Of a stretch of DNA of 26,796 nucleotides, positions 1 through 10,032 are shown one piece after another. Positions within the stretch are counted from its first letter, which is position 1. Each line of letters starts with the position of its first letter. The DNA is from Thermomucor indicae-seudaticae. Taxonomy: Eukaryota; Mucoromycota; Mucoromycetes; Mucorales; Lichtheimiaceae. The stretch lies in the NCBI GenBank assembly GCA_000787465.1, contig JSYX01000489.1, positions 1-26,796 of the forward strand. Direction: 5' to 3'. The translations under genes were made by a program, and so were the position numbers. The notes beneath the pieces are model-generated. The model had not been told where the DNA came from. It made no database searches and saw only the letters and a program-made list of their open reading frames with translations.

Positions 1-19
1 CATCCGTTTTAGATCCCTA
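1..19. repeat. Right end of a hAT-type element (enters from outside the window)
   Basis: The first 19 bases end in CCCTA and are the exact reverse complement of the left end of the 46-bp mini-element at 14942. This is therefore probably the right terminus of a second copy of that family, whose body lies left of the window. Its TSD would be the next 8 bases (TTCAGATA), which cannot be checked without the left flank. Confidence 0.55.
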
Positions 20-37
20 TTCAGATATCTGCTATCT

Positions 38-115
38 GATCAGATCAGATCAGGTCAGATATTTCTTTGCTGAAGATATCTGACCTGAATTGCTTCAGGT
101 CAGGTCAGATTAGAT
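38..115. repeat. Degenerate GATCAG/GGTCAG hexamer array
   Basis: Imperfect repeats of GATCAG, GGTCAG and GATATCTG, including a hairpin made by GACCTGAA and TTCAGGTC around 87-107. The style matches the subterminal arrays of the hAT-type elements elsewhere in the window, but I cannot find both ends of an element around it. From 116 to 287 I see no gene. Confidence 0.5.
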
Positions 116-287
116 TTGATTTCATATAGGGTGCACTCAAGCACGCTCAGGAAGGGTACCGCACTGCCAATTTTGGTCTGAGGTGCGGTGAATAGAAATT
201 ATGAACCGAGGCATGTGTAACGTGACGGCAAAAGTGCTACGCTAAGGTACCTGCTCAATTTGTCAGGACCACTCCGGTACTAGAAGG

Positions 288-1337
288 TTCCGGAGTAGGG
301 ATTGTCATCGATTCTTAAGAACCGGAATTGGAATTGATGCTTCGAATCCAATTCCAATTCCCATCTGGCAAGAATCGGAAGAATTGATTTGAGTTCGGGT
401 ACAGATAGGGCTCGGCATGGGTCGGGTCAGGTCGAGTCGAGTCGGATCAGCTGTAAGTGGATCAGATAACATCTGTCTCAAGTCCCCGTTCTCAGAAAAT
501 CTGGGGTTCACCTTCCACCCGGTTCTCAACAATGTGGGCGGATTTGGACATGCGTTGCACAGCAATGCTCATAAGTCTGAAATTTGAACTCAGACGTTAT
601 ACGGTTATGCACAAATATAACGCACTTGATAAACTATAGCCCAAGGAAACAAACAAAGTGTACTTCTCAGGTACTCATGACTATCGTCGCAGCGTCGAGT
701 ATCCTGGAGGACCATTGAAGGGCAGGACCAATTTCGCTGACGACGAAAATTAGATTCTCGTCTGCGCAATCTTAAGTACTTGCGAAGGTCTAAAAGCAGC
801 ACCGTGAGCTGCATAGCTGCGAACGGTCATACACATATTACGTACCGATGCAAGCATTCTAGAGGTTGGGCAGAACTTTGCTGGTACCCTGTACCTGCAA
901 CAGAGTATTTTCGCGTTCGGGAGTCATACCGGGGATCCGGGTCGGTAGAATCTCGGTCGCGACTGCATATCCTCCCAGGCCCCAGCCGGAAATATAATCT
1001 GGGGCGTCAGACGTCTCAGATCCCGTCCCACATTCTTCTGACCCGGATAAAATCTGGGACGCCCGACCCGATGTCGAGCCCTATCGGTCATCTTTAACGG
1101 CTTGACCGAGTTCGGAAACGCTGAGCAAACCTCTACATCTCTAATGCATGGAGCCGTATTTTCACCTCCAACTTTCGGGTGGCTTAGCCATCTAGGGGTG
1201 GTCGATTCCTAACTATTCCTCTCAATTCCACCCTGAAATTTTGGTTCGATTCCAATTCCTATTCCAGGTGACACTGATCGATCCTGATTCCTGCTGGAAT
1301 CGAACCGAGAGGGATCGATGACATCCCTATACCGGAG
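288..1337. mobile_element. Non-autonomous hAT-type element, 1,034 bp, with 8-bp TSD
   Basis: The element proper is 296-1329. The left end begins TAGGGATTGTCATCGATTC; the right end, read in reverse complement, begins TAGGGATGTCATCGATCCC, giving a TIR of about 19 bp with few differences. Flanks 288-295 (TTCCGGAG) and 1330-1337 (TACCGGAG) match at 7 of 8 positions, the TSD length typical of hAT. Subterminal zones carry GGAATT/CCAATT words (about 325-362 and 1200-1300). No transposase is encoded and short ORFs inside look random. A further TAGGGG start at 1193 lies inside and may be a relic of another copy. Confidence 0.8.
406..1083. mobile_element. hAT-like element nested inside the 296-1329 element
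   Basis: The left end TAGGGCTCGGCATGGGTCGG at 406 mirrors the right end at 1083, which read in reverse complement starts TAGGGCTCGACATCGGGTCGG. Subterminal words are GGTCGGGTC and GTCGA. Flanks 398-405 (GGTACAGA) and 1084-1091 (TCGGTCAT) do not match, so no TSD supports a clean insertion. It could instead be an internal part of the outer element. No convincing ORF. Confidence 0.5.
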
Positions 1338-1488
1338 TAGCGCAGTTGATGATGGTCTTGGCCGTTTCTTAGCAAAGCTTGACAAAATATATGAATACCG
1401 TCAGCTTTATTTATGAGATTATCAAGCCTAATTGACTTCGTGTAACATATTTTGAGTCTCTTGATGTTTCTTGTGACGTCTTTCTTTA
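1338..1488. other. No recognisable feature
   Basis: Sequence between the hAT-type element and the Harbinger ORFs. It may hold promoter or 5' sequence of the transposase, but no motif is distinctive enough to call. Confidence 0.4.
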
Positions 1489-2378
1489 TTGGATTGTCTC
1501 TTCAGGTTATCGTCATCCTTTCAGCGCAAAAATATACTCTTTATTGTCTTACTATTCATGCACCCATACCACATCAGGCTTACGCAGAACTTCCAGCAAT
1601 GTTTTGATTCATTGGTAGAGGACACCTTAGACAAGTACGGTTCGACTACTGAAGATGATATGTCTACAGTCGACAGTGATGAACGAGGGCGACGACGGTG
1701 CTTTGACGGTAGCTATGCCTTTTTATTGCACTGTCAGCACTTTGTCTATGATGCTCCCTGTTGCATCGTCCCCAGTTTTCTTCCGTGTTCAGCGTGTGAA
1801 GAGACTGAAAAACAAGATCCACTGGGAAATCACTCATGCCAGCCTCCCAGACGACGATAGCGCTTATGGATTCAAGGCGCTTTATCGCATGAAGCGCACC
1901 ACTTTCAACTATCTTGTGAAAAGACTTAGCCAACACAGTGCGTTCGATCTGAAGGCGCATAACGCTATCCCTCCGTACATCCAAATTGCAGTAGTCACTT
2001 GGCGCTGCGCAGATTCTCCTTTAGGCTACCGTCTTTGCGCCATGCATATCGGCATGTCCCAAGGAACGTGTAACAACTGTACCGCTCCGTTTCTGGAGGC
2101 GTTGCTGGATATGGAAATGGACAGAATAAAATGGCCTGTGGGAGATGCTACCGAAGAGACGTCCCGACGCTTCCAGTACGGCGACGTTGGTCCGGAGCTG
2201 GGAAACCAAGATCTTCTTCCAGACGTAAGCGCCGCCCTTGATGGAAAGCTCGTCAGGATCCAGAAGCCCGCGAACAGCGATGATCGTTTAATCGACCGAA
2301 AAGGCCATTACTCTGCTAACTTGACCGCCGTTTGCGATTCACGCAAACGTTTCACTTTTGTTTATGTCGGTTTGTCAG

Positions 2379-2448
2379 GTGCTCTTCTAGCATGCGTCAC
2401 CGTGTACAGATGACTTAAAGCTAACATTGTCGCTTATCGCTTTACCAG
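2379..2448 (+). other. Intron 1 of the Harbinger transposase
   Basis: Begins GTGCTC and ends TTTACCAG. Removing it restores GLSG-RSHDNRAF, the expected HARBI1-type sequence, in one frame. Confidence 0.7.
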
Positions 2449-2549
2449 GTCGTTCGCATGACAATCGTGCTTTTAGAGAGACAGGACTCTATGAGAAGCT
2501 CATGACAAATCCTCAAGAACTGTGTCCTTGTAGAAATACATTATGGCAG

Positions 2550-2619
2550 GTGAGCATTGGATAATGCTCATGATCATTGACCGCCTGTAGTCGACTAACA
2601 TTGACTTTCACCCTCGTAG
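2550..2619 (+). other. Intron 2 of the Harbinger transposase
   Basis: Begins GTGAGC and ends CCTCGTAG. The splice joins a lone G to AT, making the catalytic Asp codon of the MADQGY motif. Confidence 0.65.
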
Positions 2620-3087
2620 ATCAGGGGTATCTGCTACTTCCTTTCTTGATTACGCCTTATGCAAGCGCTCCACCGCATTCAGACAACAGAAAGTTCAACC
2701 AGATGCGCTCATCCATGAGGATGGTCATTGAACGCGCTTTTGGAGAACTCGTCGCCCGGTGGAGATTCTTGCGCAACGAATTGTATCTGCTGAAGTATGA
2801 GAGGATCGTCGATACGATATACGCCTGCTCCATCTTACACAACATCTGCATTGATCAAAACGACGGTCCTTTAGTTCCAAGCAGAGAAGAACTGGAAGAA
2901 AATCGCGTCTTCGCTTCGCCCGATAACATTCTCTCGAGCTTCCAAATGGAGATTGCCGATGAAGGCGACTCAACGCGAGTAAGCACGAGAGGATCCTGCA
3001 GTTCCCGGGAAAGCGCCCAGTTGCGGATGCAGGGCAGTGCTCGGAGGGATGAGCTCACGGCTATTACTGTTGCCGTAAGCTTGCGCC

Positions 3088-3618
3088 TAGGGTCCCCAAC
3101 GGTTCGGTTGCTGAGGGAAACAGAACCGCACCGAAGTTTGTCTGGACGAAACCGAGACCGTACCGATTTTTTTCGGTTAACCAGGAGCGACCGGACCGAA
3201 CCAAGTGGAGCCTTAATTCTTCATTCTCTAGGCTTTCTATCTTTGCGATTTGCCCTGACCGTCACGCTTTTCGGTGTATGGTTTATCCGATGAGCAACCT
3301 TGCTTAGATAAGGCAGCGAGTGCCTGGTCTTCAGCCGACTGTTTAAGAGACTTCTTAGTCATGGAACATACGCTCATATTCCACAGTTATGTTGCTAAAT
3401 CATGTCGATGCATGGATTTAGGACTTTCCTACCACAGTGGCTTCCAGCCATTGTGAAAACAGTGGACAGAATATAGACTGCCCTCAGCGTTTCCATGAAA
3501 CTGGCTTTGCTAATTTTTTTCTTTTTTGGTTATCGGTCTAATTTCGATTCGGTTTGAAAGATGGACGAACCTGAACCGAGGTTTTGGTTTCGGTTTTCGG
3601 TTATCTTTGGGATCCCTA
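3088..3618. mobile_element. hAT-like element with CGGTT/AACCG subterminal repeats, TSD not found
   Basis: The left end TAGGGTCCCCAACGG pairs with the right end, which read in reverse complement starts TAGGGATCCCAAAG. Both ends carry many CGGTT, ACCGA and CCGAA words (3098-3200 and 3527-3605). The flanks 3080-3087 (CTTGCGCC) and 3619-3626 (GACATAAT) do not match, so the ends may belong to different insertions or one flank was lost. The inner part has no recognisable gene. Confidence 0.6.
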
Positions 3619-4495
3619 GACATAATGCAAAGAAATGCATCTACCTCACATATCGCGAGTATTCTACGACTGCTAGGAATGCATAAATAAATGAGTATGT
3701 GACAGTAACAAGAGTGAAAGACGAGAGGAGCTCACCAGTGGACGGAAGCAGACAAAGAAAGAGCAGTTTGCCGCCACGTTTCAAAAAACTTTTTAACTTG
3801 GCGACCGTGACTGAGCGATTTGGTTGGCTCAAAATTTTTTATAGGAACGAAGCTTCCGAACTTCTGTAAGTTCCTCTTCTCTCAGACACCAAAGCATGCC
3901 CAGAGATACACGTAGAATTCGTAGTAATTTGACGCACTAGTTAAATACAGTGGGTTCCCGCAAGGTGAACTTATTTGAATCGAATTTATTAACGTCTTTT
4001 ATAAAAACTGAAACGAAATCTCTGGTCAAACGGCGTAGCTAATATTCTTCGAAAATTTTCAGCCTCCCAAGGCTGCTATGAAACGCCATCATGCAAGTAA
4101 TGAAACATTCTGTGACCCGCGGGCAAAAAAAGTACAGACCCTCCACCAACTCTTGGACGGTACTTATTGCTTTCCTTTCTGCGGAGAGACAACGTACTGC
4201 CTACTTTATATCACGACGCCCTTTGGTGTGAATAGGACTCTGTATCTTTACTGTTATACTGCAAATCGACATGCGTGATAAACAGTCCCGTATTTTTTAT
4301 TTCTAAATATCGGATCGCCGAGGTAACCAGGAGAAGAGTAAAGATGGCATAAAATGATATGCATATGTTAAAAAAGACAAAAAACCCAGTGGGAAAAAAG
4401 TCTGGTTTCAAGTAAATGATACAAAGTAAAAAAGTCTTATGTCGCGCAAAGGAGACAAAGAAGTGAAGACAGAGAAAAAACTGAATGCTGAACAC
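3619..4495. other. No recognisable gene
   Basis: About 880 bases with only short, compositionally plain ORFs on both strands. I see no domain, repeat family or RNA gene. Confidence 0.5.
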
Positions 4496-4754
4496 CTATG
4501 ACCTGGCGCCGAAAAGCTGCTGGGCCGACCAGCCACGACCACCCCGACCTCCAAGTTCCTCGCCAAGCTTCTTCGTGATGAAATCCTGAATCTGTTGCCA
4601 TCTGATGCGCCGGGCCCACTCGCTTTGGCCTTGTGTCATTTGTTTGTACGCGTCCTTCCAACAGGAAGTGTTGCTAAATTGGAGTCCCCTTGCCTCTGCA
4701 GAACACATCTTGTGTTCAGCAATCTTGGCCATTCTGTACGCAATCTATGCCAGA
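4496..4754 (-). CDS. Possible internal exon, unknown product
   Basis: On the minus strand a stretch encoding about 80 residues (MAKIAEHKMCS..., QMTQGQSEWARRIRWQ, QDFITKKLGEELGG) lies between a plausible splice acceptor (CTGGCATAG, near 4755) and a plausible donor (CAG-GTCATAG, near 4500). The composition is mixed and helical, ending in a Gly/Arg-rich stretch. I do not recognise the family. It could be a fragment of a TE accessory gene. No neighbouring exon was identified. Confidence 0.3.
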
Positions 4755-4885
4755 AATCGTAATTAATTACTGTCATTTTTAACTGGTGCTCTAACGCGTA
4801 TGCACGACTCACCATGTTTACAATGAGGCAAATTGCTTGCCGTGGGAAAGGGTTGGGGAAAGAAGAGAGTCTTGGTGGTCCACCG

Positions 4886-6053
4886 TTGCAATTAGGGAAT
4901 CTTATCGGGCTTATTGGGTCGGGTTAGACTTCAACACGGAACCGACCCGATAACTTTTCGGTTAATCCAAATCGACCCCATACCCCGGTAGAAACCCGAT
5001 CGAAACCCGATAAGACATGAATAAAGCTTCTCAGGTTTTCCTGCGTAAAATGACTCAACTACAGCTGTGGGCATTATTTTAGCACAATAGGAAGCTTTTC
5101 ACAAGCTATCTGCAATATTTAGCTGCCCGCCTTCTATGCTTTGCCTTTGAGGGTGGACATTCATACTGTCTTAACCGACATACAGTACATTATCTCATTT
5201 CTCACACCATCACAAACCCGTTCAACAGGTTCGATGGGGTAAATGTTGGGTAAAAGAAAATTTTTCTAAGACCACCGACGTACCTTCCCGCTATGAAACA
5301 TGGAGTGATCGGTGTCGTCGCATGTCTGAGGCCAATATACTTCCTGTGTCGTTGATAACATTGAGATAACTCGGTTATGAGACCAGGAAAAATATTTCGC
5401 TATATAAACAAGAGCATATCCAATTTCAGTTAAAAACCTTAATTCACTCTCGTTGACATTTCTGGGATATATGAAGAATTTCAAATAAGAATAAAGACAA
5501 AGATGTTTAGTGAGACTCGAACAGAGATCAGAACCATTTTATTGAGGTAATTGCACTTCTATTTTATAGACGAGATGAGGATAATGTTTTAGGAGCTCAA
5601 CACACAATTCATTGGTACAATGAGTGTGTTTGCCAGCGGGTGGCAGGATTCCAACATGAGTGGTGCTGATCCAGGAACAGCACGGCTAATTGTTTATGAT
5701 TCTGAAACATAACTGTCTTTATTTGGTAGATAGTACCAATGATGGATATGGACGGGCCATGGATTATTGTACGGATACAACAATTTAGTCTACCTTTTCA
5801 TTGTTTTATTACTTACTTTTCTCTGGAAGACCCATTTCATTTTCCGAAAACGCGGGACACTCAGGCACCAGGTACTTTTGAAACAGCCTGATACCGGATA
5901 TCCTGCGCAGTATACATTTCGGGTTTATCGGGCTGTTATAGGGTTAGGCAACTTCGACCCGATAACTTTTGGGTCCGTTTAGAGGTGAACCCGAACCCGA
6001 TAACTTTTTCGGGTTTCGGGTTTCGGGTACCGATAAGGATCCCTAGTTGTAAT
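4886..6053. mobile_element. Non-autonomous hAT-type element, 1,152 bp, with 8-bp TSD
   Basis: The element proper is 4894-6045. The left end is TAGGGAATCTTATCGGGC; the right end in reverse complement is TAGGGATCCTTATCGGTACC. Flanks 4886-4893 (GTTGCAAT) and 6046-6053 (GTTGTAAT) match at 7 of 8, the only difference being a C/T transition. Subterminal zones (4901-5012 and 5918-6035) are packed with CCCGATAA, CGGGTT and GACCCGA words. The middle 900 bp is AT-richer with no recognisable protein; a 72-residue minus-strand ORF at 5266-5484 has no identifiable domain. Confidence 0.85.
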
Positions 6054-6373
6054 TGTAAAACATGTATTGAATGCAATCGGAGATGCATTCATTCATCATA
6101 AAGGCACCAGCGGCGTCGTAACCTTGCCTGGCAAATATAGCATTACCAGTTGATCAGACTATCAAAGGATGCAGCGGAAGCCAATATCACATCAGCAAAT
6201 ACCTTGAGTTTTCAAGCAAGTACGTGTACAGGTCCTTCTTTGTCCCAGTGGCTATTTCTGTGGGCTAGTTGGCCGTTGTGAATTCATATGGTCTGAGCCA
6301 CGCTAAGGCTGCTAAATGCAGACACGAACGACGGTCGCTCACTATATCCAAAAACCGCTTATGTAATTGATAA
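6054..6373. other. No recognisable feature
   Basis: About 320 bases without a convincing ORF, repeat or RNA. Confidence 0.4.
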
Positions 6374-6664
6374 TTACTTGCATACGAGTTTCCTATTTGA
6401 CAACTTTATACCAACCTCGCCGACAAGATCATTCGTGATGCTATACTTGCCACCGTCCTCGTCGTCCACCTGGTGGATTGTTTTGGCTATCTTTAGGCAC
6501 GCTTCCTGGGCCTCCTCAAAGTCCGGGAAAGTGTTCTGTAGATAGCAATACTCTTCTACAGCTTTTACGAACTTTCGCCGATCCGAACAGTCGTCGGCAA
6601 TCAGCAATACGGTGGCACTAAGGCATACATGATGTGCGACATACGTGAAAGCTTTTGCAAGCAT
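6374..6664 (-). CDS. Hypothetical ORF, 96 residues, possibly one exon
   Basis: Reads SATVLLIADDCSDRRKF, AVEEYCYLQNTFPDF, then EEAQEACLKIAKTIHQ and an acidic DDEDGG stretch. It looks like a helical protein segment rather than random sequence, but no family is recognised. The upstream minus-strand sequence (6665-6890) holds possible exon pieces and GT/AG sites but no unambiguous gene model. Confidence 0.3.
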   Translation of the reverse strand: MLAKAFTYVAHHVCLSATVLLIADDCSDRRKFVKAVEEYCYLQNTFPDFEEAQEACLKIAKTIHQVDDEDGGKYSITNDLVGEVGIKLSNRKLVCK

Positions 6665-7181
6665 GGATAAGGATGGTCTTACCCTCCTTCGAAATCTTCT
6701 GTGGCAGCCGACATCCGCGTTGGCTGGATGCCCTATGCCTCATTCATTGTTCTACTAGCACGTTCGCAGCATCCCAATTCTTAGAAGAGGTCATAACGCG
6801 ACTGCTCAGCGACATACCTGCTGGACTCTGCATCCTCCCTAGCATCCGCTTGGAACGGAAATTCCTCTTGAAAATTGAACGATAATGCTAATTATATTCA
6901 GCATCAGCGCCCGTCTTTAACCAGCTTTAGGTCACTTCGATACTGCATGCTTGTTGTTGCTGTGACAATTGATTTGACGGTGCCGTGCGAGGAACCGTAT
7001 AGGGAGGGTATGTTCCTCCCGCAGGCCCGGCAGCGCGACTAGTCTGAAGTCATTTGACCGCCTGCCATATTGTCTTCAACAAAAAACAAAAAAAAGAAAG
7101 AAGACAGAAAAGCGAAATAGCTTGAAAAAGCTCGCTCGAGCTTAAAAAGTTTCGTTTCAAGACGCCACACGACCTGCAACA
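6665..7181. other. No recognisable gene; A-rich tract
   Basis: Contains a purine/A-rich tract at 7078-7130 and a short G/C hairpin near 6993-7022 (TAGGGAGGG and CCTCCC). No gene can be supported. Confidence 0.4.
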
Positions 7182-8610
7182 ATGCAGGCGTATTTTAGTC
7201 AGTTACAGGGCAATTTTCTCTCTTGTTTCCCTGATTTCTTTATCTATCTTGCGCAATTATATTATCATTCAATGCTGTTCCAAAACGTCTGTCCATATGG
7301 ATCGTGCCAGGGAAGACAGCCATTCAAGAATGAAAAGACTTTGTCGGCGCATATCCGCACGTACCGTGCGGATGATACCCACGTACCGCAGAAGGTGGAA
7401 CCAACCGAGGACCAAAATCACGGCCATCATGAAGACGATACCGTAATGGTAGATGTAAGCGCGATATTGATAGCGTTAGAAGAGGTTTCGAATTGACGGC
7501 CTTCTTCAAGAAGAGTACATAGAAATCTGACGATTGGATGCTGAATTCCTGTCATAGTCTGCTGCTGAGGCGACAGAACCAGCGCACGACTCCGTGGAAG
7601 ACGAGGACATGTATTTCTCTATGTATCGAATGTCTTCGGATGAAGTCATGGAAGCAATAGAGGATACTGGTCTAACGGAAGGTTTGCTTACAGTAATGTA
7701 GTTCATTCATCGTTCATTCAAATCGTTTCAAAAAAAATAACTGCTTCTGCTTGTTAGAACGTGTCGGACATGCTCCTGTTAAATATGGCATATGAGAAAG
7801 ACAAACACCGCTCGGATCTATAACACAGTTAGAGTACAAACTAGCACGATTCGCGTTGGTCAACGAGTTATCCAAGAGGGTATATGCAGAGTGAGTTTTC
7901 ACTGTTCTCGTATCTGAAGAGAGACTTCCGGATATAGAGCGACTTATTTCTGGCAGTTTGCTGCAAATTGTTCAAAATGGCGTGGACGCTGTGCACAATT
8001 CCGGTCAGTGTATGGTTATCGATACGCGCACCGTGGTAGCCCTGAAAAACAGAGTGGCACGAGATGATATCAACCAAAGAACTGTGGTGATGAGTGCGTC
8101 CAAGGCCGAGAAGATGCTGGCAGCTAACCAATGTATACTACGTTCACAGCCTTTCCATACAACAGCTGTGGACATCGATCTTGTGGAAGATTTCCCTGAT
8201 GCTCACAAGGAAGAATTCCGTAAAGCTATCGGTGAAGTCCAAGTAATTCACCGCAACGCTCTTCAACTATCAGAGCACATTTTCAGTCATCCAAAGTTCT
8301 GGGAACACACAAAACTGAATGCCACCATCCTGAAGCGAAACGGCACACGCATCTATACTGAACTCCATAACAGTAGATGGTGGGAAGAACAGCAGGTATG
8401 TCAAGAAAACTGATTCTTGGCGTAAGATGGCTAAATGAAAGCCTTGTCTAATGTATGGATGCAAATAAAATAAACTTCAACCCGGCGATGTCCTACTGCC
8501 GATCATGCTGGCATCCGACCAAACTGTCATAAACAGAAATCAAAGATCGAAAGCATGGCCAATCTATCTTAAGCTGGGTGTGTTTAACAGACGGAGACCT
8601 ACGAGCTTCA
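7182..8610 (+). pseudogene. Plavaka-type (KDZ/CACTA-like) transposase, N-terminal and central part, truncated
   Basis: A fungal Plavaka-type DNA transposase fragment. A C2H2-like finger with CPYGSCQGRQPF then TLSAHIRTY lies at about 7291-7365. An acidic segment (SAAEATEPAHDSVEDEDM) begins about 7559, after a possible intron 7456-7558. The central part at about 7920-8396 includes PDIERLISGSLLQIVQ and the family-like KLNATILKRNGTRIYTEL and RWWEEQQ. After a likely intron it resumes at about 8475 with GDVLLPIMLASDQT, whose Asp is the probable first catalytic residue, then KAWPIYLKLGVF. Recognition is by resemblance to Plavaka transposases (the GTRVYxEL and LPIxxASDxT blocks). The C-terminal half is missing because a non-LTR retrotransposon begins at about 8610. 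Exon borders between 7700 and 7920 are unclear. Confidence 0.65.
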
Positions 8611-8695
8611 TGTGCGTAGCTGGAAATAGGACTCATGTCCATTACTTCTCAAATTACTCCAAACCTTATTCGACCAGGTCTCTTTAGAGGTTGTA

Positions 8696-10027
8696 CAGTG
8701 CCCTACCAAAAAATGCAAATTTCCCGACCTGCATGGAATAAAAAACCTGATCTCGATTTTTGAACGCGTTTTTCTTTTTTTTTTTCGCTTCTAATTAACC
8801 TAACCTCATTTTGCGTATCCAATGGCTCTTACCACTGAACAAAAGCAAGCTATCGTTACTTTCCACAAAGCAGGCTGGACTGCCAAGAAAATCAGCGAAG
8901 AAACTGGGCCCATCTTTCGGTGGTCTACAGAACGATTACAAATTTTAAAGAAAGAGGCACTGTAGAGAGGCCCAAAAGCTCCGGACGACCCAGGAAACTC
9001 ACCGACAGGGACGTACGGTCTCTCAAACGAACTGTGAAAAAACCGACGCGCGACACTGCAGGAAATAACGAACAGCATCCCTTGCAATGTCTCCAACTCC
9101 ACTGTGAGAAGAACATTGCATAACGCCGGCATTAACAGCCGTGTGGCAAAGAAAAAGACATTTCTGAAAAACGAACACAAGGAGAGGAGAAGAGAGTTTG
9201 CGAAGAACCATAAAAATTGGACGGTGGACATGTGGAAGAAGGTTGTTTGGACTGTCGAAGCATCCTTCGAACTGGGAAAGAATTCGCGCGTAGTTCGGGT
9301 TTGGCGCGCCGCTGATGAAGCCTATGATGAGGATTGTCTTGCCCCAACGTTCAAGAGCGGAAGGACATCGGTGATGATCTGCGGTGCCATCACGTACGGA
9401 AAGAAGTCGGAATTGGTCATCCTTGACCTCAGAGACGAACCACTGCCGATTTTGTAGATAAAGTCTATGAAGGCCCTCTCCGCCGCTTTTTGGAAGAGGT
9501 GCCGGACGCCGTACTCATGGAAGACGGTGCGCCGATACACAGAGGAGAAGCTGCTGTCAAATGGAGGCAGTGCCATGGGGTCAGCAGCTTAGAATGGCCA
9601 GCTCAATCGCCGGACGTGAACCCAATTGAAAACTTTTGGAAACAAATGAAAGACGAGGTCCAAAAACGAATGCCTTCTACTAGAACCAAGCAAGAACTCG
9701 AGCGAGTATTACAGGAAGTCTGGGGAGATCTCACAGAAGAAAAATGGAACAAATTAATAGAGAGCATGCCGACTCGTATTAATGCTGTTCTCAAGGCAAA
9801 GGGCGGAAGTACCCGCTGGTAATAAAGCCCCATTTCCCTCCATTTTTATATATACATTTGCAAATTTTTTGCTTGTGCTTAAAATAAACATGCTCCTAAT
9901 ATGGATGAATGGAAAAGATGGTCATTATCGTACTGTTTTGTCGTTTCTCATATAAGAGAGAAGTTGTCGGTGTACTGAATTTTCAAGGCTGGATCGGGGA
10001 TTTTTGCATTTTTTTGGTAGGGCACTG
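8696..10027 (+). mobile_element. Tc1 element with TIRs, TA-flanked
   Basis: The left end CAGTGCCCTACCAAAAAATG at 8696 is matched by the right end (reverse complement CAGTGCCCTACCAAAAAAAT), with similarity running on through GCAAA and CCCGA. TA dinucleotides flank both sides (8694-8695 and 10028-10029), the standard Tc1/mariner target. The length of 1,332 bp suits one transposase gene with short UTRs. It sits inside the LINE reverse transcriptase. Confidence 0.9.
8822..9822 (+). pseudogene. Tc1 transposase (DD34E), frameshifted, first catalytic Asp lost
   Basis: Starts MALTTEQKQAIVTFHKAGWT, an N-terminal helix-turn-helix, followed by the second DNA-binding helix set with the GRPRKLTDRD GRPR hook, then SRVAKKKTFLKNEH. 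The catalytic domain has VVWTVEASFELG, where Tc1 enzymes have Asp: codon 9254-9256 is GTC (Val). The second Asp is in LMEDGAP (9523-9525) and the Glu in DVNPIENFW (9628-9630), with 34 residues between, the Tc1 DD34E spacing. At least three frameshifts (about 8905, 9060-9100 and 9450) separate the frames, so the copy is inactive. It ends with TAA at 9820-9822. Confidence 0.9.
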
Positions 10028-10032
10028 TACTT

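Larger units (their letters stand above)
1489..3087 (+). pseudogene. PIF/Harbinger transposase (HARBI1-like, DDE_Tnp_4), spliced, decayed
   Basis: A Harbinger-type DDE nuclease that would cut and paste its own element. The N-terminal helical region reads RMKRTTFNYLV, then IPPYIQIAVVTWR. The first catalytic Asp is in AALDGKLV (codon 2240-2242). Exon 1 ends at 2378 and intron 2379-2448 (70 nt, GT-AG) joins to GRSHDNRAF at 2449. A second intron, 2550-2619 (also 70 nt), creates the second catalytic Asp in MADQGYLLLPF. The catalytic Glu is in RMVIERAFG (codon 2730-2732), followed by ACSILHNICI. Thus D, D and E are all present. The frame changes within exon 2 (2500-2545), and the N-terminus needs a frame switch near 1655-1700, so the copy is probably dead. 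The 3' reading frame runs into a hAT-like repeat at 3088, so the native stop is uncertain. I could not define the element's own TIRs or the partner Myb-like gene such elements often carry. Confidence 0.8.

Noticed and set aside
1240..1262. tRNA T-arm-like GGTTCGATTCC
   Set aside because: It is a subterminal repeat word of the hAT-type element; no cloverleaf around it.
1193..1329. Independent 137-bp hAT element starting at TAGGGG 1193
   Set aside because: Its 5' flank (TAGCCATC) does not match TACCGGAG, whereas the end at 296 gives a 7/8 TSD with the same right flank.
8806..9231. 141-residue minus-strand ORF
   Set aside because: Shadow of the Tc1 transposase N-terminus; no domain on the minus strand.
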